From Arctopsyche grandis (lineage: Eukaryota > Arthropoda > Insecta > Trichoptera > Hydropsychidae): a DNA stretch of 64,000 bases. The stretch lies in contig NC_135366.1 of the NCBI RefSeq assembly GCF_051622035.1, positions 377,001 through 441,000 of the forward strand, given 5' to 3'. Below, in pieces: positions 12,537 to 23,724 of the stretch; the stretch's first letter is position 1, and each line of letters opens with the position of its first letter. The position numbers and the translations under genes were made by a program. The notes beneath the pieces were generated by a model. The model ran no database searches and was not told the origin of the DNA. It was given only the letters and a program-made list of their open reading frames with translations.

Positions 12537-12670
12537 GATAGAATATCATATAATATCATGATATTCTATAATATCATATAATATCATAGAATACCATATA
12601 ATATCGTGGACTGATAGAATATCAATAATACTTATTCTATATTATCAACGTGGACTGATAGAATATAGAA
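12525..12670. repeat. Local tandem/palindromic AT repeat
   Basis: Three copies of GTGGACTGATAGAATAT (near 12,529, 12,603 and 12,651) are interspersed with ATATCATATAATATCATGATAT-like palindromes. Probably a small satellite expansion inside the interrupted Helitron. Confidence 0.7.
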
Positions 12671-12679
12671 TCAGGAATA

Positions 12680-13870
12680 AAATTTAGTCAAATTGTATTT
12701 TGCTGGATCAATTATTTAATTATCAATAGACAAATAGAGATACATACATATGTATGTATATCAATAGACAAATCTCTCAAAATCGTTTATCGAACAACAG
12801 ATTCTTAAATTAAGTGTTTGGCCCATTATTTAACCGACAAGTCCTCAAACAGTATACATATGTACATACACTTGTATGAATATTATTTTAACGGGTTGTT
12901 TTGCAAAATAAATTAATACTCGATTTTAAATAAATTTCAATAGATTTATTTTCCAAAAAAACTTTCTTTAGAAAAGTTATAAAAGTGCTCTAATAAAATA
13001 TGAAAATAGGAACAAAACCGCATTTATATCTTGGTCGAAAGCAAACGCCAATTTATTAGAATAAATCAACTTGGAAAATTCACATTTATATAAGAAAATC
13101 GTCAAATAAAAAAATCTCGTATTGACAGATTTTCTTAATAAATAATACGCATTAAAGGCGTAAACCTGTTATCCGCATTAGAAATGTGTTATCGCATTTT
13201 AAGTCTCATTAAAAATCAACAGTTCGTGTTTTTCAACTATCCATAATTCCAACTAGCCCGGATAATCGGGAGTAGGTACATATACTGTGTATGAATAATA
13301 CAATATTATAAGCAATGTGTACACATATTTATTCGGTGCGAATTTCCCAATGATGAGTGAATTACCGATACATTTGTCGTTTTGTCACGTTTTAATTGAT
13401 CTAGTCTAACGTGTGCTTATATTCTGAGTGAACTAATGCCAAATTTCTAAATGGATTACAAATTATTCGGTGAAAGTCTTTCTGTGCGCTCTTTTGATTG
13501 TTACACTAATTGGATGGTGATCATTATCTTTATTACATATAAGGTAACATAAATCTATTGGAGACTTAATTAAATAGTATGATATGTTTGAAATTGTAAA
13601 TTAATACTCTGCACTATGACATTAACTTAATTTGTATATATATGTATATGTAAATGTATATTTATCCAAAATTAAACTATCAATTTTATTGAAACTTTTA
13701 ATATTAGCTATTTTTCAAATCAATCACAAATCATTTATTTACCGGGCAAAACAAAGGATTTTGTACAAAGACATTTTTATAAATATATTTAACCATAACG
13801 CAATTATAGGGTTTCCCCAAGACGACACCTATGCCTAAGTTGAACATATATTTTATATAAAACCGAAACG
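12680..13870. other. AT-rich non-coding DNA
   Basis: No exon or recognisable element; AT-rich sequence with a few TATG tracts. Confidence 0.45.
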
Positions 13871-13879
13871 GCGTTTGTA

Positions 13880-13955
13880 ATTCGTTTCTGATTGGCTGTC
13901 GTCAAAATCTTTTCCGATTGGCTGTCGTCAAAATCGTTTCTGATTGGCTGGATTG
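13880..13955. repeat. Minisatellite with CCAAT-box motifs
   Basis: Three tandem copies of a ~25-nt unit containing GATTGGCTGTCGTCAAAATC. ATTGG is the inverted CCAAT box, so each unit carries one. It abuts the LTR-like repeat starting near 13,980, and could be enhancer-like DNA of that element. Confidence 0.75.
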
Positions 13956-13979
13956 GTCAAAGACGTTTGTGGTTGGTCA

Positions 13980-14275
13980 GTCGTTAAATGATGTTGTTGC
14001 GTAGGGGTGGGTGGCCAAAGTGGCTTCACAGCATTTATTGGGTGATTAAGGAGATCCGTCCAGAATGCCTTCATATGGCCTAAGTACCTGTTTATAAAGG
14101 GCAGGTCACTCACTGCAACTTCCTTGACGCGTTTGTTTACCTATTGTTATCGTCACGTACCAGATATGCAGTCCCACAGTTTCGTACTGTCAGTTCTGAG
14201 AACTCTAGCGGGAAGCGACCGAATGCCGTTACCGACCACTAAGTCCATTCGGGGGGATCTCCATTGTTAGCCGAC
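13980..14275 (-). mobile_element. LTR-like dispersed repeat, copy A
   Basis: About 90% similar by eye to the reverse complement of 26,950-27,272. Read on the minus strand it has a TTTATAA TATA-like box and, ~75 nt downstream, an AATAAA poly(A) signal, as expected for the promoter and R region of an LTR. Terminal TG..CA and a gag-pol body were not found, so solo LTR is an inference. Confidence 0.45.
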
Positions 14276-14461
14276 TTTTTTGGATTCAAATAAATTTAAT
14301 AAAAAAATAAATAAGGATTTTTTCATGGTTCGACGGTATTCTTACTATTAGACTGCATTTCCATTTCAAGTTACTTTTATTATATCCATGCTAAAATGGA
14401 GGTGATCGTCAAAAGTGGAACCGAGTGAAGCCGGGTAGCACCACTAGTGTTCTATAAAAGT

Positions 14462-14592
14462 GAAACATAGAGGCAAATAGGAAACGATCGACCTAGAGTC
14501 AAATAACCAAGGTCTGGCTAGCAACACCGTTGGGTCAGGGCTCGAACCGGTGACCCCTCGGTTGTCAGCATTATACGCTAGCCAATGAGCTA
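14462..14592 (-). mobile_element. tRNA-derived SINE fragment
   Basis: On the minus strand: A box near 14,576-14,592 (TAGCTCATTGGCTAGCG), B box at 14,538-14,548 (GGTTCGAGCCC), then the SINE body motif with GCCAGACCTTGG and CGATCGTTTCCTATT. It is 3'-truncated at the Helitron boundary. Same family as the copies at 1.3 and 17.7 kb. Confidence 0.7.
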
Positions 14593-14639
14593 TTCCAAAA
14601 CTGAATTAGAAATTGATTGTATATATTACAGAAAAACGA

Positions 14640-15470
14640 TAATTAATATATTGATTAATTTTATTTGTTTACCCGGAGTTGCTAGGAGAAAGAAATTTCA
14701 AATCAAAACGATTCATACGTACTTGAATATAGAAAATTAAATAATTATTAATGTTCCGGTAAACGGTATACAATTAAACTATAAATTAATGCAAGGTGAT
14801 AAAATGATTTGTAAAAAAATGTTTATTCATACCTTTATTCGAGCTACTGGTTTTTTTTTCATTAATTATAATCTTCAATCCGGTCACGAGATTTCGTCAC
14901 GTCGTGAAATTGCAAACGGATATAAGCGTTTAAATTAATCTAATAATGTTTTATTACCATTGGCTCGATTTATTCATAGATCGACACATTTGTTGCTACG
15001 TCTAATTTTAACTGTTTGTTTTTTAATATTTTTCAAAACAATAGAATTATACATGAATTTTATTTGAATCGACTGTTTTAAAAATTCACAATATTTAAAA
15101 ATTTACTTTGCAAGGGTAAATATTATACTTGTTTTTGTATATACGCTTTTACGTATGGAAATCATTTTAATTATATTAAATTAATTATTTCAACATACAG
15201 AATATTCGTCTTAAAAATTACAAACAAACCCACTTTACAAAATAAATTTATTTCGAACGGAAATAATAAAACTAAAATTGTAGTTGGGTCGACGAATTAT
15301 TTCATCATAGGTTTGCAATCAATATTGCAAATCCGATATGCATATCGTTACGCCAATTTATAAACCTCGTAAATCCAAAATTACATTATATTACGGGGAG
15401 AATGACAATTATTTTATCTACCTTTATATTATATATCACATGGTTTTTTTTTAACAAAATTTAAATTACG
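14640..15470. other. AT-rich non-coding DNA
   Basis: No exon is supported. A short inverted repeat (AAACCTCGTAAAT near 15,361 and ATTACGAGGTTT near 15,466) may mark a small ~120-bp MITE. Confidence 0.4.
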
Positions 15471-15479
15471 AGGTTTACG

Positions 15480-16031
15480 TAGAGATTGCAATACCGGTAT
15501 ACCGGTTTACCGGTAAATCCACAAAAATTTGCCAACGATGAATATTTGCCGGTAATTACCGGAAACTATTTCATCCTGAATTAAGCACATACATAAAATT
15601 ACATTAAAAATCGATGCAAATAGTTTTAAGAATTTGTTTATTTGCATATTCACTGAAATAAATTCACTGGCAACACAGACCAACAAAATCGCAATAAATA
15701 TGATTAGACGTTTTTCATTTATGATTGATTTAATAAATGGTCCAAACTTTAAATAAATAAATATGTAGTGGTTAAAAATAAAAAATAAAATAAATTTATT
15801 ATTACGAACGTACTTTAATGCATTTATATGACATTATAACCCGATATATTTTTAAAATTATTTATGATTCAGTATAAGTTAACGTTTTTAGGAAAAGTAA
15901 CCAACCACATACAGTTATCTATCCACGAAAAAATTGACTTCTTTCGTTTACCGGTAAATACCGGTATACCGGTAGTAGGAAAAATCATTTACCGTTTACC
16001 GGTTTATGAATTTAGTATATTGCAATCCCTA
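15480..16031. mobile_element. hAT-like MITE with ACCGGT palindromes
   Basis: The outer ends are inverted: TAGAGATTGCAAT at 15,480-15,492 and ATTGCAATCCCTA at 16,019-16,031. Subterminal clusters of ACCGGTATACCGGT and TTTACCGGTAAA lie at both ends (15,490-15,530 and 15,945-16,010). Many short subterminal palindromes are typical of hAT elements, where transposase binds. No transposase is encoded, and an 8-bp target duplication was not seen. Confidence 0.55.
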
Positions 16032-16067
16032 ATATTTATATTAAATATACATATATCATAATTAGAG

Positions 16068-16790
16068 ATGGACAAAAATTGGAATTTTGAACGAACGGGA
16101 ATAAACCCGGGAAAAAACCAGAAACTTTGGAAAAAATTGAGTTTTGTTAAATGAAACTGTATTTTTTTAATTGACCAAATAATACAATTTACTTTTGTAT
16201 GTAGGTAATAATTAAAGAAAGGTCAAATTGATTTAAACATAAGAGTTTTTATAAAATTATTTGGATGTCAAATGTCACATTTATTCAAAATTTATGCATA
16301 CAATACATTTAATATAACACAAAATCCTCTTAAAAATTGAAAATTTAATGTGTTTATATTTTTTTTTATATTCAATTTTGTAAAAATTAACAATAGTGTA
16401 TTAATAAACATTTAATTGCATAAAAACGAAATCGTTGATTAAATCCTTTTTTTATTTACAAAAATGTGAGAGATGATAGTTAAATTATTTTCCTTATTAC
16501 TTATTAGATCAGAATCACTTATTAGATATGTTGTATGCGTTTCATCATCTGCTGCTTGTAATATTAGATTAGATCTAACAGAAACTAATTTTGATACTCT
16601 ATCATTGGTTAACCTGTTTCTTTGTATTGTGTGTGTTACCAAAAGCTACCAGTTTACTACTTCTGAGCATTCAGAAGTAGTGGCTGGTAGCTTTTGCCTA
16701 CTACGTTTGATTGATTTTTTTCAATTTTACCAAAATTTCCCGGGGAAAAAACCCGGTTTATTCCCGGGAATAAACCAGATTCACAGCTAC
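16068..16790. mobile_element. Foldback element with CCCGGG-rich inverted ends
   Basis: The left end (about 16,075-16,135, GGGAATAAACCCGGG) is inverted relative to the right end (about 16,715-16,785, CCCGGTTTATTCCCGGG). The interior is AT-rich non-coding and includes a strong 55-nt hairpin at 16,641-16,695. The TAGAGATGGACAAAA start is reminiscent of hAT-type termini. Boundaries are approximate. Confidence 0.5.
16641..16695. repeat. 24-bp hairpin with 4-nt loop
   Basis: Arms AAAAGCTACCAG / CTGGTAGCTTTT and TACTACTTCTGA / TCAGAAGTAGTG pair almost without interruption around the loop GCAT. The only break is near 16,653-16,654. Confidence 0.85.
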
Positions 16791-16799
16791 AGCGTTCGA

Positions 16800-17200
16800 C
16801 TTGCATAGGATCACCCAATGGCTCGGAGCCTTGGATCGCAGGGCTCCCGTACAAAAAGCTCGGGGAACTTGCTACCGAGCAACGCCGGGTGATTGTAATT
16901 TGAGTTAAAAAGAATGAAAGAGTGAGTGTTGAGAGTTGAAGAGGCCTTTGAAGAGGTTGTGTATCTGTGTAGCGATGCGTCTTTGGCCGGCTCTGCTTTC
17001 CCTCTCGTTGCACAAGTGAAAGAGAAAGCAGTTAGGCGAGCACTTGCCGTCTCTCTCGCTCGCATCACTCCATTTCACTTCCTCTCGCTCGTTAACTTCC
17101 CTCAAATAATAATAACCGCGACGCCACTGAAGCCTATAATTAATTTTACACATAAACACATGCGCGCCACTGATTGACGGTGCGAGAAATCGACACTCGC
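16800..17200. other. Moderately GC-rich, unidentified segment
   Basis: Richer in G+C than the surroundings, with open frames on both strands but no recognisable domain. ATCACCC near 16,809 and GGGTGAT near 16,889 form a short inverted pair enclosing CCGAGCAACGCCGGG, which resembles Helitron 3' ends. The remainder, with CTCTCGCTCG-type pyrimidine runs, could be promoter or 5' UTR DNA. Unresolved. Confidence 0.3.
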
Positions 17201-17725
17201 TCCCAAACTTTTTTTTTATTTGTTAACAACCATTGTACATTGTTGGAAGAAGGGCGTAAGTGTTTTTTTTATTATTACTAACCTCTTCTTAGTTCAGAAT
17301 CGATTTTGTCGTCTGACGAAGTTTCGGTTCTTATCCGATCGTTTTCAAACTTTGCCATTTTGCTCGGTTTGGTCATCAATATAAGTGGAAATGACGTCCG
17401 CCATTACCATGTTGAAAAATAATCGTAATAGACACGTTTGAAAATACTGCATCTTCCTTCACGGTGATGTCTATCGTCCACACTGTCCCATTTGTCCACA
17501 CTGCTCTGATCGTTTTTTTTCCCTTTTCGCCCCCCTCTCGCTATGGCAGATTGAGCATTTGGTCATACTCATGATTAGATGTAGGATAGTCACAGTGCTA
17601 TCCATTGTTCGGCAAACCTTTAACAATGCATTTACAACCTTTGAACAATAAACGGCCCCCTCAGGCTCCGGTGACTATTCATGATCAAGAGAATTGGTGA
17701 TGTCTTAATTAGGTTTTTTCTTAAC

Positions 17726-18190
17726 CAGCAGCGTGGTCTAGTGGTGAATGTTGAATTATTTCGTACTTGATGTTACGAGTTCGATTCCCGCTAAGTCTCG
17801 CTGTTGGCCAGACCTTGGTTTGTCGAGGTCGATCGTTTCTTATCAGAATTCGCCAATTTTTCTGATTTTCATTGAAACGATTCCTGTAAAATTGGCGTTT
17901 CCTTCCCAATTTTCTGTTGCGAACCTTTAGTTATTGTTATATCTTAGGTTTCGCCATATTGCTCACCATAGATATCTCTGTGGTTGTTTATCGAATATAA
18001 AATTCGTATTGTTACATGAAAGTTATTCATCGTTATTTATCGTATTAATACGATGTTTGTAATATCTGACCATAGATGTTGGATATTGTTTAGATTTACA
18101 TGTATCTATGTAATAATTATGTGGACCAGGAAGGCACATTTGGGGTTTACCTGTTAAGCCTTCCTGGTATATTTGTATATATGTATGTAA
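17726..18190 (+). mobile_element. tRNA-derived SINE, near full length, with perfect tail hairpin
   Basis: A box near 17,734-17,746 (TGGTCTAGTGGTG) and B box at 17,777-17,789 (GAGTTCGATTCCC). The body GGCCAGACCTTGG ... CGATCGTTTCTTATC is shared with other copies. At the 3' end, 18,126-18,167, CCAGGAAGGC and GCCTTCCTGG form a perfect 10-bp stem around a loop containing GGGGTTTACCTGT. A short TATG/TAAA-like tail follows. Length is about 465 bp. Confidence 0.7.
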
Positions 18191-18199
18191 AAATATGTA

Positions 18200-18850
18200 T
18201 GTAAAAAACGATCGGATAAGAGATAAAAATGACCACTGACACGAAAGCCATGTGAAACGTAAAGAAGGTATGTAAAAATAAAATATATTGTCTTAATATA
18301 TCAAAATATAGAAGAGGTTAGTTTTTAAAAAACATTTTTTTTATATACACATATATATTTTCGTCTTCGGCCTGTCATTTTAGCCTTTTGACTCGTAAAA
18401 GACCGAGTAGATTTTAGAAATACAATGCTTTCTTTAGTGTGAGAAAAAGATTTACATATAATAATTGATTCGCACCAGGGCAAAGCTGGGTATTATCATT
18501 TGTAAAATCAGCGCACACGATAATCCTTTCGGTTACAGTAGTATTGTTTGTTTCATTGTCACCAATTGTCTTCAAAATACACAGAAACACGTTTTAAAAA
18601 CAATACAGTGATCAAGAATCAATACTCCATACAAACCATTCAACATTACAAATTTTCTCACGCTCATAACTAGAGGTAGGACTGGAAGCGTGGTTTTTCC
18701 AGGAAACAGGGCGTTTTGAGTCTATTTTCCAGGAAACAAGGCAAACTACAAAAGCTAGAGTGTAAAAGGTTCATCATAAAAATGAACAATGCACGGCGAA
18801 CAATGAACAAAGAACGGCGCAAACTTGGTCCGCTCTTAACTCATAATACT
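18200..18850. other. Non-coding DNA with repeat fragments
   Basis: No exon is supported. Near 18,478 CAGGGCAAAGCTGGGTATTAT resembles a Helitron 3' end but lacks a clear CTAG. The 17.3 kb motif CTTATCCGATCGTTTTCA recurs at about 19.5 kb, so part of this region belongs to an undefined repeat family. Confidence 0.4.
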
Positions 18851-18870
18851 TCATCTATTTGATAATTCGT

Positions 18871-19235
18871 ATATCATCATTCACAGCCATTTGCCATCCA
18901 CTGCTGGATGAAGACATCTGTTTTGAGCAACTTTCATCCATCTTAATCATCCATTCAAGCATTTACAATAATGGAACAATAGACGGCGCGCTTCCGGTCC
19001 TACCTCTAATAATAACCATACAATTTAATATAAAGTTATTTGAGAAACCGCTTTTGGATTGTCTCAATCTTCAATGAATGAGTCATATGAGTAGGACTCC
19101 ATATAATGGAAGAAAATTTTAAAATGCTACGTACTAGAGATTCATAAAGAATTTTAAGCACCAACGCACTCTGGAAAGGTTTACTAACTGGTAGTAAGAA
19201 TTCCGTTATGCCAAGCACACAGCGTTCCAAACTAA
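18871..19235 (-). mobile_element. RTE-type relic with an inserted second LINE fragment
   Basis: The 18,871-18,968 part matches the RTE 3' segment (TCCACTGCTGGATGAAG). Bases 19,203-19,233 match the part of the same RTE that reads GTTATGCCAAGCA in other copies. Between them, minus-strand 19,036-19,195 encodes a peptide with S-L-V-R-S-I-L-K-F and Q-K-R-F-L. That is typical of the C-terminal region of Jockey/CR1-type reverse transcriptases (compare S-L-V-R-S-K-L-E-Y in the 51.7-kb LINE). So two element types are mixed here. Confidence 0.5.
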
Positions 19236-19399
19236 TTTAGAAGAAGTAAAGTTAAAGGCAATAAAGATCGGATTCGTTAAACCTTTATCCGTGGCTTTGA
19301 ACCGTTCCAAAGACCGTCTATGGTAAAATACTATACATATATGACGGTTCTGAATTGAAAACTGTAGATTTGCATAGGGGATAAACAAAGAAATATTAT

Positions 19400-20330
19400 T
19401 TTTTTTGTAAGATGATTTTCATTAATAATATGCGTCTATTTTTACATGCGTCTTTTATACTTCACTTACGATTACAATTCAGAAAAAAAATTGCCTCTTA
19501 TCCGATCGTTTTCATACTTTGCCATATTGCTCATTTTGGTCATCAATATAAGTAAATAGATCCTTCGCCATTACGATGGAGAAAAAATATCGTTTTAGAC
19601 GCGTTTGAAATTTGAATTTATGAAAAGTGCCCGACGTTTATACAGTTTTTAGTTTTAAACATAGATGGCGGTAGTAAAATAAAATTATTGGTATTTTTAT
19701 TCAAAATAGTAATTTTATATACAAATTATAGAAGAGGTATGTTTTTAAAAACACTTTTTTTTTTTAAATAAACTATTCAGCTTGAAAATATTAACCTTTT
19801 GCACTCGTATGTCGATAAAATTTACAACACGTAAAATTATTGACCTTCTATGAAATTTAATTTAATTATTATCCAATCAAATTACACACATACATCTTAG
19901 TATAAAAATAATATTATGTTTAAGCCAGACTTTCATATTCATAACCCAACAATAAGGAAGTGCAAAGTTTACAGCAATACGAGTATAGCTTTAAAATTTT
20001 ACCATCCAAAGGTGAACCGCCGAAGTTTGACTTTTCAAACCGCACATTTGAACTTACACCCTTATTCATTTGGCATGCTGGACAATAGCTTAACTTGTCT
20101 TCGTCCCATTATGAAATTTGAGCCATAATGCATATTCATCACGCCAAATCACAATTTTATTTGTATTACCTACACGCTTTTTTTCATCACAATAATAACG
20201 GAGACGGTCCGAACAAAAGATCAATCTTCACTTGAAACATACCCAAACAAAAAACTTAACATTTTGTAATGCGTATGTTTATTTATTTGTGTGTGTGTGT
20301 GTGTGTGTGTGTTTTTAACGCAATCGATTG
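19400..20330. other. AT-rich non-coding DNA with (TG)n
   Basis: No exon is supported. A (GT)n tract lies at about 20,290-20,312. Confidence 0.45.
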
Positions 20331-20769
20331 CACATTTTATAAGAAACGTGAACGCCCACCGATTGTGTCACTATGAAATTTTTCCATCCAGGAGAAGATT
20401 AATGTGGAAATTAAGGGACTCATTATATCGGCATTACCCATTGAATAGTTAGTCAATGTGTAATTTGGATTGTATAACTTTGACGGTGGTAAGTAGGCAA
20501 CGACGATTCTGAATTTGACTATTGATATATTATATATGTATGTAATATAATATGTGAAGTCGAGACGTCGAGGAGCGAGTAGTCTTCGTCGTATTATTTT
20601 TATCTCGATGAAGATGAAAGTTGTGAAAGTGAATTTGGATGCTGCGACCGAACCGACATACCTCTTCGGATATTTAATTTTTAAAATCACCTTGAAGCAA
20701 AGACACACTGTTACTTTCTCACTCTTATTCTCTCGGTTCAGTTCAGTCACGTTTAATTAGCTGTAAACG

Positions 20770-21430
20770 CTTTTATTAGCGCATTAAAGCTTATCTATCA
20801 AATTAGAAATGCCCGAGTGACCGGTTTATTTCTTTTTTTACGTCATTTTCTCGTTTATTGACTCATCATAACTGTTGATTGGATGGGCCGCGTTTCGAAT
20901 CGGTCGCTTTCAATCTGTTCGACTGTTGATGTATTCAATTTCGATGTGTTTTGCAGTTGTTGGTATTTACTTTATCAAATCTGCATTTTTGCAGGGTAAA
21001 TCTAATATGATTGTGTGTTTGTGAGAGATTTTTATTTAATGCAAAAAGTAATTAAATTAATAAGGTATCCAACGAAAAAATTCCACGCTCCAAATCTACT
21101 CATTATTGTCATTCGAAAATTAATGAAATGAAATGAATTTTCTAAGCCGGAACGCGCTCCGTTAATTTTCCAAATTTAAATTTTGGGCAAATTTTTAATA
21201 ATAATATCTAGGACCTGGTTGTCAAGTGACATAGGCAGTATATTAAAATAAGATTCGTTGAGCGGTTGAATGGATTTTTCACTACTCGGAGAGCCACAAC
21301 GATCTGTGACAATACATGTTACCAACTTCTACTCATGCATGCTAACTTTATCATTCTACTCATGCATGCTAACTTAATCATTCATACATGCATTCTTCTA
21401 GGCTATGGAACCAAATCCCACATTAATATT
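20770..21430. other. Non-coding DNA
   Basis: No exon or element is recognised. A short direct duplication of ACTCATGCATGCTAACTT lies near 21,330-21,375. Confidence 0.45.
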
Positions 21431-21439
21431 AGTTTTTAT

Positions 21440-22245
21440 ATCATCATCATCTACAGCCATTCACCATCCACTGCTGGATGAAGGCCTCTCCAATACGCTT
21501 CCATTTGTCTCTGTTTTGCGGAACTCTCTCACACATTTTCCTAATTTCGTCTACCCATGTTCCCTTTGGTCTTCCTTTTACCCTTTTGAATTCTCTCGGG
21601 TACCATTCAAGCAATTCTTTTGTCCACCTTTCGTCCATTCTTCTAGTCACGTGGCCCGCTCATTGCCATTTCAATGTCTTTACTCTATCCACTATATCCA
21701 CTACCCTTATCACCCACGCTTCCGCTGCTTGTCTTTCCTCGTTATGTCGAAAAAAGTCCAATGCATACTTCTTTGAGTGCATTGGACTTTGTGTAGCATC
21801 TTGGCGTCCAATGTCCAAGTTTCACATCCATACGTCATCACTGGCGAAACGCATTGATCGAAGATCTTTTTCTTCAGACAGAGTGGCATTTTTGATTTAA
21901 AAACAATATTCATTCGTCCAAATGCACTCCATCCTAATTTCATACGTCTCTTTATCTCTTCATCTTTCCTAACGGACATGTCAATTATTTGACCTAAATA
22001 TAAATAATTATTTCCTACTTCTACTGGTTTATCATCTAATGAGATGCTATCAGGCATGCAATAACTATTGAACGTCAGTTTGGTCTTATCTACGTTAATT
22101 TTTAATCCTACTTTCCTACTTTTCCTATCCAGCTGCGTTAGTCTGTTAAGTAGGTCAGCTGGATCGTGAGCTATTAAAACTATATCGTCTGCGAACCGAA
22201 GATGATTCAAAAAGTGATTTTTCATATGTAGAGCTAAATTATTAT
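21440..22245 (-). pseudogene. RTE-type LINE reverse transcriptase, 5'-truncated and frameshifted
   Basis: Largest RTE copy in the window. The minus-strand frame at 21,710-22,240 carries the reverse-transcriptase catalytic motif F-A-D-D (L-R-F-A-D-D-I-V-L-I). It then shows G-L-K-I-N, Y-L-G-Q and T-Y-G-C-E-T-W-T, in the order usual for RTE/BovB-like enzymes. The continuation, in another frame at 21,447-21,650, holds W-V-D-E-I-R-K-M-C and ends in Q-Q-W-M-V-N-G-C. A frameshift therefore separates the two parts, and the endonuclease and N-terminal part are missing. Nonfunctional relic. Confidence 0.8.
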
Positions 22246-22339
22246 ATATGTATATAAAGACGCTAATCTGTGTGTGTGTGTGTGTCCTAACGCCAGTCGA
22301 ACATAATGATGAATCGATAAAAAGCCTAAACATTGTATA

Positions 22340-22435
22340 GATTCTCATTCGGAGTCGAACCGGCGAATGACGAACACAAATATCCTCTTATAGGTATACC
22401 TGAGCTCAGAGACTTAGCCGTGAAACCATCGTAGA
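22340..22435 (-). mobile_element. tRNA-like sequence (SINE head?)
   Basis: On the minus strand it contains a B-box-like CCGGTTCGACTCCG and an upstream A-box-like GGCTAAGTCTCTGAG. No complete cloverleaf was drawn. A (GT)n tract and AT-rich DNA follow. Likely a SINE head rather than a working tRNA. Confidence 0.3.
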
Positions 22436-22543
22436 ATATTGAAATGGCCTTTTTTTAAACATTAATTGAAATGTTTCGTTCTCGCTATATGAAAATTATA
22501 ATAATTTTATTTAGCGAGGTTTTGAACCATTTTTTTTTGTTTT

Positions 22544-22636
22544 CATATTAAACAATTAAATTGTTTAATATGAAGTATAATATAAATAAATATATATATT
22601 TAATTGTTTAATATGATTAAACAATTAAATATATAT
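22544..22636. repeat. Two perfect AT-rich palindromes
   Basis: 22,544-22,572 is a perfect 14+1+14 palindrome (CATATTAAACAATT and its complement). 22,592-22,636 has perfect 21-bp arms with a 3-nt loop and shares the ATTAAACAATT core. Cruciform-forming sequence next to tRNA-like segments. Confidence 0.85.
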
Positions 22637-22694
22637 TTTTTAATTAAAATTAATTATATTTTAACGATACTCGAAAAATAAAATGAATTTCAAA

Positions 22695-22765
22695 ATATAC
22701 CAGCTCGGGTTTCGAGCCCGTGATGTCTTGCTCTAGACGCCAACGCTCTAACAAGAGAATTAATT
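22695..22765 (-). mobile_element. tRNA-like sequence (SINE head)
   Basis: Minus strand: GTTAGAGCGTTGGCG (A-box-like) and CGGGCTCGAAACCCG, which makes a 4-bp T-arm stem and contains a B-box. It is flanked by AT repeats and by the inverted ATTAATTATATTTTAACGATA motif on both sides (about 22,647 and 22,795). No full acceptor stem was confirmed, so a functional tRNA is not claimed. Confidence 0.4.
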
Positions 22766-22859
22766 TAAAATATAATTAATTTATTATTAATATTAAATTA
22801 ATTATATTTTAACGATATTTGAAAAAAAAGAGGTTACCGCATCGAACACAGCCTGTTTC

Positions 22860-23720
22860 TTTATATATAACATAAAACTTTAATTCGTGTATCAAATCCT
22901 TTCCGAAACCACCAGTTGAAATCAACGGACCCAAAACTACACGATTTATACCTGAAATAAACGTAAATTTTATATACATAGATTGATTTTAAAAATATTA
23001 AAAAAATTCTACCATAAATTAGAGATTATCCGTCAATTTTGACGGTCGACTGGTGCTGGTCCAGTGCAAAATATCATTACGAGCTAAATTCGAATGTCAG
23101 ATGCGCGTCAACCGTGCCCAAACATAGCAGAAACATTTTCCACGGAACAAAAGCAGCCAAACCGAGACACGGACGCCCATATGCGTCGCGATGATGCATA
23201 AGTGCTAATATTTTGCAAAAAGACAAATCGTGACCGGTCGTTAATGGACACTAAAAGGGACGAGATGGGCAGAAGTCGACCGATAAAAAAAAATAGCACT
23301 CAGATAGAAACGATCCCACGACGATTAATGCACCAAAAGTGCAACGAAACCGACATTTTAAAATTTGAAATTAATTCGAAAGTTGAAATTAAAATTAGCG
23401 ATAAATTAAAGGCGCGGCAATAAATCGAAGCGTGTATAATTTATGTCACACGCGAATTTATTTTAGCTCGACTTACACTTAATAAATTGTCCGCCATATA
23501 ATACATATGTACATACATATATATACTTTCTCGTATAACACGTGTTGATAAATTGTAGGCATTCTTGTCATTGTTTGTTGACATAATATCGTGTCACTTC
23601 TGATGTAAAAAGCGACGCAGCACTTGTCACAGACACGCTTATTTGAATACGTACTATTTTTGACAAAATGGCTTAATCAATTATACCTACATACATTTTA
23701 TTTTTACATAGATATATACA
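22860..23720. other. Non-coding DNA, moderately complex
   Basis: No exon is supported. Open frames on both strands around 23,100-23,420 have no recognisable motif. Confidence 0.4.
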
Positions 23721-23724
23721 AAGG

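Larger units (their letters stand above)
12417..14447 (+). mobile_element. Second Helitron, probably interrupted
   Basis: A second 5' end (TCTAATATATAATTTCG) starts at 12,417, directly after the CTAG of the first element. A matching 3' end, with CCGAGTGAAGCCGGG and then CTAG at 14,444-14,447, closes about 2 kb downstream. The last ~160 bp resembles the 3' part of the first element. Between them are an AT-rich segment, a LINE-tail remnant, a minisatellite and an LTR-like repeat. Joining the two ends as one interrupted element is an inference. Confidence 0.45.

Noticed and set aside
20337..20750. 137-codon minus-strand ORF
   Set aside because: No recognisable domain and uneven composition. A GTATGT donor-like site and an ATG-poor context do not decide its status. 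Not supported as a gene.
22690..22765. Functional tRNA gene
   Set aside because: Only the T-arm/B box and an A-box-like part are convincing, and the flanks are repeats. Treated as a SINE head.
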